The notes beneath the pieces are model-generated. The model had not been told where the DNA came from. It saw only the letters and a list, made by a program, of their open reading frames with translations, and did not search any database. From the NCBI GenBank assembly GCA_026707285.1, contig JAPOXD010000043.1, forward strand, positions 1-52,450: 52,450 nucleotides of DNA, in the 5' to 3' direction. Shown here piece after piece: positions 24,675 to 34,894 of this stretch (the stretch's first letter is position 1; each line of letters starts with the position of its first letter). This DNA is from Chloroflexota bacterium. GTDB taxonomy: Bacteria; Chloroflexota; UBA11872. The position numbers were made by a program, and so were the translations under genes.

Positions 24675-26627
24675 ATGGCGGCGAACAGCGGGCCGAGCGA
24701 TCAATCGGCGGCGGGGGCGCCTGGAACCAAGAGCGACGGCGGCGCGAGCGCCAATCGCAAGCTCAGGCGCGGCCTGATCCTCGGTGGCGCGGTGGTGGCG
24801 GCCAACGCGGCTCTGGCGGGACGGCTCTGGCAGCTCCAGGTCGTGGAAACCGAGACCTACCAGGAACAAGCGGCGCGGAATCGCCTGCGCACCGAACCGG
24901 TGCGGCCGGTCCGCGGTCTGGTGTTCGACCGCAACCGCGAGCCGTTGGTGCGCAACGTCCCCGTGTTCGGCGTGTGGGTCACACCGGCCGACGTGCCCAA
25001 GTCTCGCGAAGGCTCAATCATCGCCAGCCTGGCCGCCCTCACGGGCGAGCAACCCGACGATGTGCGCCTCAAATTGTCGCAGGCCCGCTACGATCCGGGA
25101 CGCCCGGTGCAGGTGGCGGCGGACGTGCAGCGGGACTCGGCGCTGGCGATCGAAGAGCGACGCCACGACCTGCCGGGCGTGCAGGTTCGTTCCGGGATTC
25201 GTCGGCACTATCTCCACGGCGACGTCTTTGGGCACATGCTGGGATTCGTCGGGCCCGTTCCGGCCGAGTCGCTGGAGGAGTACCAGGCGCTTGGCGTGGG
25301 CTTCGACGAAACCGTTGGGCTGGCGGGCCTGGAACGCCAATTCCAGGGGGCGCTGCGCGGCGCCGACGGCTCGCGCAGAGTCCAGATCGACGCGCTGGGG
25401 CGCGAGCTGAACGAAATCGAATCCGAAGCGCCGGTCGAGGGACGACACCTCGTGCTGACGGTTTCCGTTCGCGAGCAGAGGGCCATCCGCGAGATTCTGG
25501 CGCGGCATCTGGCCCTCCGAGACTCCGGCGCCGGGGTCGCCGTCGTCATTCGACCGGAGGACGGATCGATCGTGGCGCTGGCCAGCCTGCCGGACTACGA
25601 CAACAACGCCTTCGGAGTGGGCGGAGATCCCAGCGTGCTGACGCGGCTGGTCACCGATCCGCGCCGCCCCCTCATCAACCACGCGGTGGCCGGCCTCTAT
25701 CCGCCCGGCTCCAGCTACAAGGTCATTGCGGCCTCAGCGGCGCTCGAGACGGGGATCGTCTTGCCGCAAACCAAGATCCGGTGCGACGGACAGTTGGTGC
25801 TGCCGACCGGCTGGGCCTTCAACGACTGGCTGGCGACCGGCCACGGCATGGTCGACCTGCACCGGGGCATTTCGGAGTCGTGCAACATCTACTTCTACAA
25901 CATCTCCGGCGGCAACCCGTATACCAATCTCACCGGATTCGGCAACCGCCGGCTGGTGGAGTTCGAGCGAGGGTTTGGGTTCGGCGAAGTCAGCGGGATT
26001 GACCTTCCCGGCGAGGCGGCCGGCCTTGTGCCAACCGCCGAATGGAAGCAGGGCAACCTGGGACAGCCCTGGGTGACGGGCGACACCTACCACGCGGCCA
26101 TCGGCCAGGGGCTGGTGCAGGTCACGCCGCTGCAGATCGCCATGATGTATGCAGCCTTGGGCAACGGCGGGCGCCTGCTGCGCCCGCGCCTGGTGGACCG
26201 CATCGTGGACTCGCAGGGCAACGTGCTCCAGCGCTTTCCCATCAGCGAACGGGGGCAATTGCCCGTCTCGGACGAGCACCTGCGCCTGATCCGCAATGCG
26301 CTCTTGGAGGCCGTCAACGGTCGCAATGGCACCGGCAAGTGGGCCCGCTCCGAATTCGCCGTCGTGGCCGGAAAAACCGGCACCGCCGAATACAGCGGTA
26401 CGCGGGACTCCCAGGGCAAGCTCCCGAGCCATGCGTGGTTTGCAGGCTACGCCCCGGCGGGCAACCCCGAATACGCGTTCGCCGTCCTGGTTCGCGACGG
26501 CGGCGAGGGCGCATTTGCGGCCGCGCCGATCGCGCGGGACATCATCGACTACTTGATGACGGGTGAAATGCCGCCGCTGCCCCAGGACCGTCCGGATTTC
26601 ATCCCGCCAACCCGGCGGCTGGCATGA
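24675..26627 (+). CDS. mrdA: Penicillin-binding protein 2 (peptidoglycan transpeptidase)
   Basis: A 650-residue class B PBP that cross-links lateral-wall peptidoglycan. A short cytoplasmic N-terminus is followed by one membrane helix (GLILGGAVVAANAALAGRLW). The dimerisation region has RTEPVRPVRGLVFDRNREPLVRN. The transpeptidase domain has SSYK (346-349, active Ser), SCN (402-404) and KTG (567-569), all intact. The N-terminal tail (MAANSGPSDQSAAGAPGTK) is Ser/Gly/Ala-rich. Its stop overlaps the rodA ATG. Confidence 0.95.
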   Translation: MAANSGPSDQSAAGAPGTKSDGGASANRKLRRGLILGGAVVAANAALAGRLWQLQVVETETYQEQAARNRLRTEPVRPVRGLVFDRNREPLVRNVPVFGVWVTPADVPKSREGSIIASLAALTGEQPDDVRLKLSQARYDPGRPVQVAADVQRDSALAIEERRHDLPGVQVRSGIRRHYLHGDVFGHMLGFVGPVPAESLEEYQALGVGFDETVGLAGLERQFQGALRGADGSRRVQIDALGRELNEIESEAPVEGRHLVLTVSVREQRAIREILARHLALRDSGAGVAVVIRPEDGSIVALASLPDYDNNAFGVGGDPSVLTRLVTDPRRPLINHAVAGLYPPGSSYKVIAASAALETGIVLPQTKIRCDGQLVLPTGWAFNDWLATGHGMVDLHRGISESCNIYFYNISGGNPYTNLTGFGNRRLVEFERGFGFGEVSGIDLPGEAAGLVPTAEWKQGNLGQPWVTGDTYHAAIGQGLVQVTPLQIAMMYAALGNGGRLLRPRLVDRIVDSQGNVLQRFPISERGQLPVSDEHLRLIRNALLEAVNGRNGTGKWARSEFAVVAGKTGTAEYSGTRDSQGKLPSHAWFAGYAPAGNPEYAFAVLVRDGGEGAFAAAPIARDIIDYLMTGEMPPLPQDRPDFIPPTRRLA

Positions 26628-27790
26628 CCCAGGTCCTGCGGCGCTTCGATCTCGCCGTCATCATCCCCTCGATCGCGTTGGTTTCGGCGGGGATCCTCAT
26701 GCTCTCCACGACCGGCGATCCGGGCCAAACGGGCCTGGACCACAAGGCGGTGCAGCAGGGCGTATTCGTGGCCATCGGTTTCGCCGTCGCCCTGGTGATG
26801 GCCTTCCTCGACTATCGGCTGCTCAATGCCGTGGCGCTGCCGGCATTCATTCTCGGGACGATCCTGGTTGCCGCGGTCGTGGTCTTTGGCGACGCCAGCC
26901 TGGGCGCCCAACGCTGGTTCGTGGTGGGGCCCATCGTGATTCAGCCGTCCGAAATCATGAAGCTCGCCGTCATCATCTTTCTGGCGCGGTTCTTGGCGCG
27001 GCGCGGCGAACGCGTCCGTTCCATTCGGACGCTGCTGCTGAGCTTGCTCATCGTGCTGGCGCCCGCGGCCCTGGTGTTCATCGAGCCGGACCTGGGCTCG
27101 GCGTTGGTATTCGTGGCGATTTGGTTGGCGATGGTATTCGTCGCCGGCGCGCGCTGGTGGCACGCGCTGATTCCGGCGGGGATAGCCTTGGCCGCCTTCC
27201 CCTTCGGCTGGTTCTTTGCGCAGGACTACATGCGCGAGCGCTTCGTCGCGTTCCTCGACCCCGGGAGCGATCCGCTTGGCGCCGGCTATAACGTGCTGCA
27301 GGCCCGGATTTCGATTGGCTCGGGCGGCTGGTGGGGGCAAGGCATTGGCCAGGGCACGCAGTCGCAGCTCGAGTTCCTGCGCGTCCGCGACACGGACTTC
27401 ATCTTCGCCGTGCTGGGCGAGCAGCTGGGCTTCGTCGGCGCCCTGGGCGTCATCTTGTTCTTCGCCATCCTGCTCATCCAGGCCGTGGTCATCTCCATTC
27501 GCGCGCGCGACGATTTTGGCCGCTACCTCGCCATCGGCATTGCGGGCATGCTGTTCTTCCAATCGTTCGTCAACATCGGCATGAACGTGGGGCTGATGCC
27601 GGTGACCGGCATCACGCTTCCGCTGCTCAGCTTTGGCCGCAACTCGCTCGTGGTCACGCTGGCCGCCATCGGCATCCTGCTCAGCATCAATGCGCATCGA
27701 ACGTCGGCCCCGCATCGGCAGCAGGGCGTCTGGTGGGTGTCGAGCGTCAGGCGGCTGACGGCCGGCCCCGGGGCTTCGCCGCGGCCGTGA
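26624..27790 (+). CDS. rodA: Peptidoglycan glycosyltransferase RodA
   Basis: A 388-residue SEDS-family polytopic membrane protein that polymerises lipid II together with PBP2. Hallmarks are AQRWFVVGPIVIQPSEIMKLA, the extracellular loop GYNVLQARISIGSGGWWGQGIGQGTQSQLEFLRVRDTDFIFAVLGEQLGF with the conserved catalytic Asp region, and TGITLPLLSFGRNSLVVTLAAIG; the usual PL(I/L)SYGGSS is LLSFGRNSL here. It begins ATGA-coupled to mrdA and its own stop overlaps thrB (GTGA). Confidence 0.94.
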   Translation: MTQVLRRFDLAVIIPSIALVSAGILMLSTTGDPGQTGLDHKAVQQGVFVAIGFAVALVMAFLDYRLLNAVALPAFILGTILVAAVVVFGDASLGAQRWFVVGPIVIQPSEIMKLAVIIFLARFLARRGERVRSIRTLLLSLLIVLAPAALVFIEPDLGSALVFVAIWLAMVFVAGARWWHALIPAGIALAAFPFGWFFAQDYMRERFVAFLDPGSDPLGAGYNVLQARISIGSGGWWGQGIGQGTQSQLEFLRVRDTDFIFAVLGEQLGFVGALGVILFFAILLIQAVVISIRARDDFGRYLAIGIAGMLFFQSFVNIGMNVGLMPVTGITLPLLSFGRNSLVVTLAAIGILLSINAHRTSAPHRQQGVWWVSSVRRLTAGPGASPRP

Positions 27791-28725
27791 GCGGCCCCGG
27801 TTGGGCTGAGGTTGCCGTCCCGGCGTCGTCGGGGAATCTGGGCGCCGGTTTCGACGCGCTTGGCTTGGCGCTGGAACTGCGGAACACCTATAGGTTCGAG
27901 CCCAGCAGCCACGATCACATCGAGGCCACGGGAAAGTTCGCCGAATTCGTGCCCCGAGATGTTCGGCGCAATCTGGCCTTTCGCGCCTTCCGATCCCTGG
28001 CGCCCGCGGCGGCCGGTCCCTACCGATTGCACGCGCGGCGGATCATCCCCGCCCAAGGCGGCCTGGGCAGCTCGGCCAGCGCCATCGTTGGCGGACTCGT
28101 GGCGGCCACGCTCGCCTTCGATCTCGACGTGCCCCAAGACGACCTGCTGCGGCGGGCCGTCGAGCTCGAGGGGCATGCGGACAACGTGGCGCCCGCGTTG
28201 CTGGGCGGCATGGTGGTCACCGTGCCGGACGGACCCGACCTGGCCTGGCTGCGGCTCGAGTTTCCGCCAACCGTCGGGATCGTGCTGGTCGTGCCGGGCT
28301 ACCGGGTGCCGACCCACCGGGCGCGCCAGGTCCTGCCCGATCAGGTGCCACGGGCCGACGCCGTGGCCAACCTCGCCCGCGCGGCGTTGATGGTCGGCGC
28401 CGTGAGCCAGGAGCGTTTCGAACTGTTTCAGGAAGCCATGACCGATCGCCTGCATCAGCCCTACCGCGCCGCCCTCAATCCGGCGTTGGAGCCGTGCATG
28501 GCGGCGGCGCGTGACGCGGGCGCCTACGGCACCGCGCTTAGTGGATCGGGGCCCACCGTCATTGCCTTCGGTCCGCGCGACCGTAACCTCTCGGTGGCCA
28601 GCTCGATGGCCGACGCCTGCCTCGACAGTGGTCACTCGTGTGAGACCTACGTGGTCAGCGCAGCCGCCGAGGGCGCCCATCCAACCGAGACCTGGCGAAC
28701 GCAGACACGGCCGGCCGATCTATAA
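27787..28725 (+). CDS. thrB: Homoserine kinase
   Basis: A 312-residue GHMP kinase from the GTG overlapping the rodA stop. It starts VSGPGWAEVAVPASSGNLGAGFDALGLAL, the conserved N-terminal homoserine-kinase motif, followed by the phosphate loop PAQGGLGSSASAIVGG, GHADNVAPALLGG, and GTALSGSGPTVIAF. The enzyme phosphorylates homoserine in threonine synthesis. No other threonine gene is nearby, and being coupled to rodA is unusual. Related GHMP kinases such as mevalonate kinase fit less well because of the PASSGNLG and ADNVAPALLGG motifs. Confidence 0.9.
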   Translation: MSGPGWAEVAVPASSGNLGAGFDALGLALELRNTYRFEPSSHDHIEATGKFAEFVPRDVRRNLAFRAFRSLAPAAAGPYRLHARRIIPAQGGLGSSASAIVGGLVAATLAFDLDVPQDDLLRRAVELEGHADNVAPALLGGMVVTVPDGPDLAWLRLEFPPTVGIVLVVPGYRVPTHRARQVLPDQVPRADAVANLARAALMVGAVSQERFELFQEAMTDRLHQPYRAALNPALEPCMAAARDAGAYGTALSGSGPTVIAFGPRDRNLSVASSMADACLDSGHSCETYVVSAAAEGAHPTETWRTQTRPADL

Positions 28726-28737
28726 TCGGGCGTCGGC

Positions 28738-30393
28738 GTGCACCGTCGCCTGAACGCGCGGCGGGCGCCGCAGGGAGGCCTACTGCTCACCGAATCGAGC
28801 GCGCGCGGAGTTGTCCCACGCGCGGACGCGACCGGCGTCGGCGCGGACATCGCTGCATCGGTCGGACACGAGACCATCGCGGTCCTCGACTTCGGGTCGC
28901 AGTACAGCCAGCTCATCGCGCGGCGGATCCGCGAAGTCGGCGTCCGCACCGAGCTCCTGGCCCCTGACCAACTGCGCACGGTCGACAGCCGCAACCTGCG
29001 CGGCATCGTGCTTTCCGGCGGTCCGGCCAGCGTCTACGCGCCGGGCGCGCCCCAGCTTCCGGCGGACGTGCTGGACGCGGGCGTCCCCGTCCTGGGCATC
29101 TGCTACGGCATGCAGTTGCTCAGTCACAGCCTGGGCGGCCGCGTGCAAGCCGCGTCACGGCGCGAATACGGCCCGGCGCGCGTGCGCGTCGCCGATGGGG
29201 CGCATCCGCTTTTCGCCGGCCTGCCGCCGTCCTTTGACGTGTGGATGAGCCACGGCGACGTGGTCGAAGAGCTGCCGCCCGGCTTTCGCTCGGTCGCAGC
29301 GACGGCGCACTCGCCCACGGCGGCCATGTCCGACGGCAACGGCGTGAGCGCCCTGCAGTTCCATCCCGAGGTCCGGCACACGTCGCACGGGCTGGATCTG
29401 CTGCGCAACTTCGCGCGCGACATCTGCGGCTGCCGCGGTGACTGGACCCCCGCGTCCCTCGTGCGGGAGGCCATCGCCGACATTCGCCGCCGCGCCGCCG
29501 ACGCTCGCGTGATTTGCGGGCTCAGCGGCGGCGTCGACAGCGCTGTCACAGCCGCGCTCGTGCACGCGGCGATCGGCGACCGGCTCACCTGCATCCTGAT
29601 CGACACCGGCTTGCTGCGCGCGGATGAGGTCGCGCAGGTCCGAGACGCGCTGCGCACCAGCCAGAACCTCGATCTCATCGTCGTTGACGCGGCGGAGGAG
29701 TTCCTGACCGGCCTGCAAGGCGTGACCGAGCCCGAGCGGAAGCGCGCCATCATCGGCGAGGCCTTCATTCGCGCCTTCGAGCGCGAGGCCGGCCGCATCG
29801 ACGACGCGCGCTTCCTGGCACAGGGCACGATCTACCCCGACGTGATCGAAAGCGGTGGTCGCGTCGGCGCGGCAGTCATCAAGTCGCATCACAACGTCGG
29901 CGGGTTGCCCGATCGCCTGGGCCTGGAGTTGCTGGAGCCGCTGCGCGAGCTCTTCAAGGACGAAGTGCGCGCCGTGGGGCGCGAGCTCGGCCTGCCGGGA
30001 TCGATCGTCGACCGCCAGCCATTCCCCGGGCCGGGACTCGCCGTGCGCGCGCTCGGCGACCTGACGCCCGCGCGAGTCGAAACCCTGCGGGCAGCCGATG
30101 CAATCGTGCTCGAAGAGCTGGAACCGATCGCCGCCGAGCATTCCCTCGCGCAGTACTTCGCCGTGCTGCCGGGCGTCCGCAGCGTTGGCGTGATGGGCGA
30201 CGAGCGAACCTACGGCGAGCTGTTGGCCGTCCGCGCCGTCACCTCCGACGACTTCATGACCGCCGACTGGGCACGAATCCCCGCCGAAGTGCTGGCGCGA
30301 ATCTCCAGCCGGCTGGTTAACGAAGTTTCGGGCGTCAATCGCGTGGTCTACGACATCACCTCCAAGCCGCCGGGGACCATCGAATGGGAATGA
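28738..30393 (+). CDS. guaA: GMP synthase (glutamine-hydrolysing)
   Basis: A 551-residue enzyme converting XMP to GMP. From GTG 28738 there is a roughly 40-residue extension before [21 protein letters not shown], the start of the glutamine amidotransferase domain; true translation may begin later. The amidotransferase nucleophile is in GICYGMQLL (Cys122) with the His/Glu of FHPEV. The ATP-pyrophosphatase P-loop is GLSGGVDS (261-268). The C-terminus ends [20 protein letters not shown], the canonical end. A GGGAGG (28773-28778) in the 5' region precedes only CTG in frame. Coupled to purD. Confidence 0.94.
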   Translation: MHRRLNARRAPQGGLLLTESSARGVVPRADATGVGADIAASVGHETIAVLDFGSQYSQLIARRIREVGVRTELLAPDQLRTVDSRNLRGIVLSGGPASVYAPGAPQLPADVLDAGVPVLGICYGMQLLSHSLGGRVQAASRREYGPARVRVADGAHPLFAGLPPSFDVWMSHGDVVEELPPGFRSVAATAHSPTAAMSDGNGVSALQFHPEVRHTSHGLDLLRNFARDICGCRGDWTPASLVREAIADIRRRAADARVICGLSGGVDSAVTAALVHAAIGDRLTCILIDTGLLRADEVAQVRDALRTSQNLDLIVVDAAEEFLTGLQGVTEPERKRAIIGEAFIRAFEREAGRIDDARFLAQGTIYPDVIESGGRVGAAVIKSHHNVGGLPDRLGLELLEPLRELFKDEVRAVGRELGLPGSIVDRQPFPGPGLAVRALGDLTPARVETLRAADAIVLEELEPIAAEHSLAQYFAVLPGVRSVGVMGDERTYGELLAVRAVTSDDFMTADWARIPAEVLARISSRLVNEVSGVNRVVYDITSKPPGTIEWE

Positions 30394-31681
30394 ACTTGCA
30401 GCAGGCGGACCCCAAGCTCCTGGTCGTGGGCGGCGGCGGTCGCGAGCACGCGATCTGCTGGCGGCTGCGGCAGGACCGACCGCACGCCGAGATCTACTGT
30501 GCGCCGGGCAATGCAGGCACAGCGGACGTCGCCCGAACGCTCGATATCGGGGCTGGCGACATTGACGACCTAGTCCGATGGGCGCGGTCCGAGCGTCCCG
30601 ACATTGTTGTTGTCGGCCCGGAGGATCCGCTGATCGACGGGCTCGTCGATGAGCTGCAGGCCATCGGTGTTCCCGCCTTCGGACCGACGCGGCGCGCAGC
30701 GGAGATCGAAGGCAGCAAGGCCTTTTCGAGCGCCTTGGTCACGCACCTGGGCGTACCCGCACCCGTCCACGCCACCTTCGACGACGTCGATGCGGCGCTG
30801 GCCTACGTGGAGGACGAACCCGACGGAGTCGTGGTCAAGGCCGACGGCCCAGCGCTTGGCAAGGGCGTGATCGTCTGCGGCACCCCCGAGGAAGCCGACG
30901 ACGCCATTCGCCGCATGATGGTCGAGGGTGCGTTCGGCGCCTCCGGCGCGCGCGTGGTGGTCCAAGAGCTGCTGCATGGTCCCGAGCTGTCGGTGCTCGC
31001 CCTGTCGGACGGCACGACCTTTCGCACCGTCGGCGTGGCCCGCGACTACAAGCGCATCGGCGATGGCGACCGAGGACCCAACACCGGGGGCGTGGGCAGC
31101 TACACGCCCGTGCCGGACGCGCCCGCGGCGCTCCTGGCGCGCGTCGAGCGCGAGATCATCGCCCCGGTCCTGGCCCGCATGCGGGCGGAGGGGCGCCCCT
31201 ACGTCGGTGTCCTGTTCGCCGGACTCATCCTCACGGCCGAGGGACCCAAGGTGATCGAGTTCAATTGCCGCATGGGCGATCCCGAGACCCAGGTGATATT
31301 GCCCGTGCTGCAAGGCGACTTCGTGGATCTCATCGACGCCGCGGTGAGCGGCACGCTGGACCGCACGGAGACTTGCCCCCCCGAACAGGCGGCGGTCGCC
31401 GTCGTGCTGACGTCCAAGGGCTACCCCGGCCCGTCCGAGAGCGGCCTCCCAATCGACGGGCTGGACGCCATCGACCGCGGACTGGTCTTTCACGCGGGCA
31501 CGGAGCGGCAAGACGGCGCGGTGCGGACGGCGGGAGGTCGCGTCCTCGCGGCCGTGGGCATTGCCGACGACCTGGGTGAAGCGCGCGACGAAGCCTATGC
31601 CCTCACCTCCTCGATCCGCTTTCGGGGCGCGGGCTACCGCTCCGACATCGCTGCCGACGCGCTCGGCATGGCGGTCGCGTC

Positions 31682-31685
<4 letters not shown>
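30390..31685 (+). CDS. purD: Phosphoribosylamine–glycine ligase
   Basis: A 431-residue ATP-grasp ligase for step two of IMP synthesis. Start ATG at 30390 overlaps the guaA stop (ATGA); an ATG two codons earlier is possible. [17 protein letters not shown] is the N-terminal motif, then [16 protein letters not shown] and [21 protein letters not shown] from the ATP-grasp site. Length is normal. It is the first purine gene in an overlapping chain running through purH, and its own stop overlaps purB. Confidence 0.95.
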
Positions 31686-33004
<1,319 letters not shown>

Positions 33005-33021
33005 GCGGAGGTGAGCCCGAC

Positions 33022-33903
33022 ATGACGACGAACACGGTTACCCAGACCGATCTGGAGGGCCTGCGGCTCATCAACCGCGGGAAAGTGCGTGACATCTACG
33101 ACCTCGACGACAAACTGCTGATCGTCACCACCGACCGCATTTCGGCGTTCGACCACGTGCTGCCAACGGCCATTCCGGACAAGGGCGCCGTGCTCACGGG
33201 CATGTCGGAGCGCTGGTTCGGTCTCACCGAAGACATCGTGCCGAACCACCTCATCACGACCGACGTGGACGCCATGGGCGACGACGTGCGCCGGCACGCC
33301 GACGTGCTGCGCGGCCGGACCATGCTGGTCAAGCGCGCCGAGCGCATCGACGCCGAGTGCGTCGTGCGCGGCTACATCACCGGCTCCGGCTGGGTGGACT
33401 ATCAGCGCACCGGCCAGATCTGCGGCATCGACATCCCAGCCGGGATGCAGGAGGCCGAGCCGTTCGCCGACACGCTGTTCACGCCCGCGACGAAGGCCGA
33501 GACCGGCCACGACGAGAACATCAGCTTCGCCCAACTGAGCGACCTGGTGGGGGCCGAGCTGGCCGGGCGCCTGCGGGACGTCAGCATTGCGGTGTACTCC
33601 CGCGGCCGCGACTACGCGGGCGAGCGCGGCATCATCCTCGCCGACACCAAATTCGAGTTCGGCTGGGTCGACGGGGAGTTGACCCTGATCGACGAGGTCC
33701 TCACGCCCGATTCGTCCCGCTTTTGGGACGTGGCGGAATACGACGTCGGCCTTTCGCCGCCGAGCTTTGACAAGCAGATCGTGCGCAACCACCTGATCGA
33801 GATTGGCTGGGATCGCGAACCTCCGATTCCCGCGCTGCCCGACGAGATCGTGGAGCGCACCGCCGCGCGATATCGCGACATCCGCGAGCGCCTGGCGGCG
33901 TGA
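33022..33903 (+). CDS. purC: SAICAR synthetase (phosphoribosylaminoimidazole-succinocarboxamide synthase)
   Basis: A 293-residue enzyme joining CAIR and aspartate. The ATG is chosen because GGAGGTGA (33007-33014), the strongest ribosome-binding site in the cluster, lies seven bases upstream; it is the only gene in this stretch with a clean intergenic start. INRGKVRDIYDL and VTTDRISAFDHVLPTAIPDKG, then RRADRI/CVVRGYITGSGW and ADTKFEFGWVDGELTLIDEVLTPDSSRFW, are family signatures. It is the long eukaryote/actinobacterial-type PurC, not the short form. Stop overlaps purS. Confidence 0.95.
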   Translation: MTTNTVTQTDLEGLRLINRGKVRDIYDLDDKLLIVTTDRISAFDHVLPTAIPDKGAVLTGMSERWFGLTEDIVPNHLITTDVDAMGDDVRRHADVLRGRTMLVKRAERIDAECVVRGYITGSGWVDYQRTGQICGIDIPAGMQEAEPFADTLFTPATKAETGHDENISFAQLSDLVGAELAGRLRDVSIAVYSRGRDYAGERGIILADTKFEFGWVDGELTLIDEVLTPDSSRFWDVAEYDVGLSPPSFDKQIVRNHLIEIGWDREPPIPALPDEIVERTAARYRDIRERLAA

Positions 33904-34196
33904 GCGGCCTTCCCCAGATCTACACGGCGCACGTCTTCGTGCGCCTCAAACCGGGCGTCAACGACCCGCAGGGAGCCACCGTCGCGGCGGGATTGCGCGA
34001 CCTCGACTTCGACGGCATTCGCGACGTGCGCGTCGGCAAGATCGTCGACGTCGAGATGGTCGCCCCGGACGCCGCCACGGCGCGCGCCCGCGTCGAGGCC
34101 ATGTGCGAGCAGCTGCTGACCAATCCGGTGATCGAGGAATTCGAGATGGAGCTGATCGAGCCGCAACCCCTGAAGCTCAGCGACACCGCCTGGTAG
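33900..34196 (+). CDS. purS: FGAM synthase subunit PurS
   Basis: A 98-residue small subunit that, with PurQ and PurL, forms FGAM synthetase. GTG overlaps the purC stop. The family pattern is clear: AHVFVRLKPGVNDPQGATVAAGLRDLDFDGIRDVRVGKIVDVEM and NPVIEEFEMELIE. Its presence fits the small (740-residue) PurL encoded downstream, which needs separate PurS and PurQ. Confidence 0.93.
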   Translation: MSGLPQIYTAHVFVRLKPGVNDPQGATVAAGLRDLDFDGIRDVRVGKIVDVEMVAPDAATARARVEAMCEQLLTNPVIEEFEMELIEPQPLKLSDTAW

Positions 34197-34201
34197 CCAG
34201 G

Positions 34202-34894
34202 GTGCGCGCAGCGGTCATCGTCTTCCCAGGCAGCAACTGCGACACCGACACGCACCATGCGCTTACGGAAGTGATGGGGGTGCCGACCGATCTCGTCTGG
34301 CACGCCACCTCCTCGCTGGACGGCTATGACCTCGTCGTGCTGCCGGGCGGATTCAGCTACGGGGACTACCTGCGCACCGGCGCGATGGCGGCGCAGGCCC
34401 GCGTGATGCGCGCCGTGCGCGAGGCGGCCGAGCGCGGAGTGCCGGTGCTCGGGATCTGCAACGGCTTCCAGATCCTGCTCGAATCGGGCTTGCTCCCCGG
34501 CGCGATGCTGCCCAACGCTTGCGTCGAGTTCCGTTGCGAATGGGTGCACGTGCGCGTGGAGACGCGCCGCACGCCGTTTACCGGATCGGCCGAGGCGGGC
34601 CGAGTCCTGCGCATGCCCATCGCGCACGGCGAGGGCAACTACGTCGCCGACGCCTCCACGCTCGACGCGCTGCGCGACAACGACCAGGTCGTCTGGCGCT
34701 ACACCGACGCCGACGGCCGACGCTCGGCGCGGGCCAACCCCAACGGCTCGGTCGGCGATATTGCCGGCATCTGCAACGCTCGCGGCAACGTGGTCGGGCT
34801 GATGCCCCACCCCGAGCGCTGCAGCGAGGCCGCGCTGGGCGGCACCGACGGACGCATGGTGTGGGAGTCCGTGCTCGCTCGCGTGACCGCGTGA
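34202..34894 (+). CDS. purQ: FGAM synthase glutaminase subunit PurQ
   Basis: A 230-residue class I glutamine amidotransferase that supplies ammonia to PurL. It starts at GTG ([16 protein letters not shown]). [15 protein letters not shown], nucleophile Cys86 in [13 protein letters not shown], and LMPHPER with catalytic His and Glu are all present. Only five bases separate it from purS, and its stop overlaps the purL GTG. Confidence 0.95.
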   Translation: MRAAVIVFPGSNCDTDTHHALTEVMGVPTDLVWHATSSLDGYDLVVLPGGFSYGDYLRTGAMAAQARVMRAVREAAERGVPVLGICNGFQILLESGLLPGAMLPNACVEFRCEWVHVRVETRRTPFTGSAEAGRVLRMPIAHGEGNYVADASTLDALRDNDQVVWRYTDADGRRSARANPNGSVGDIAGICNARGNVVGLMPHPERCSEAALGGTDGRMVWESVLARVTA

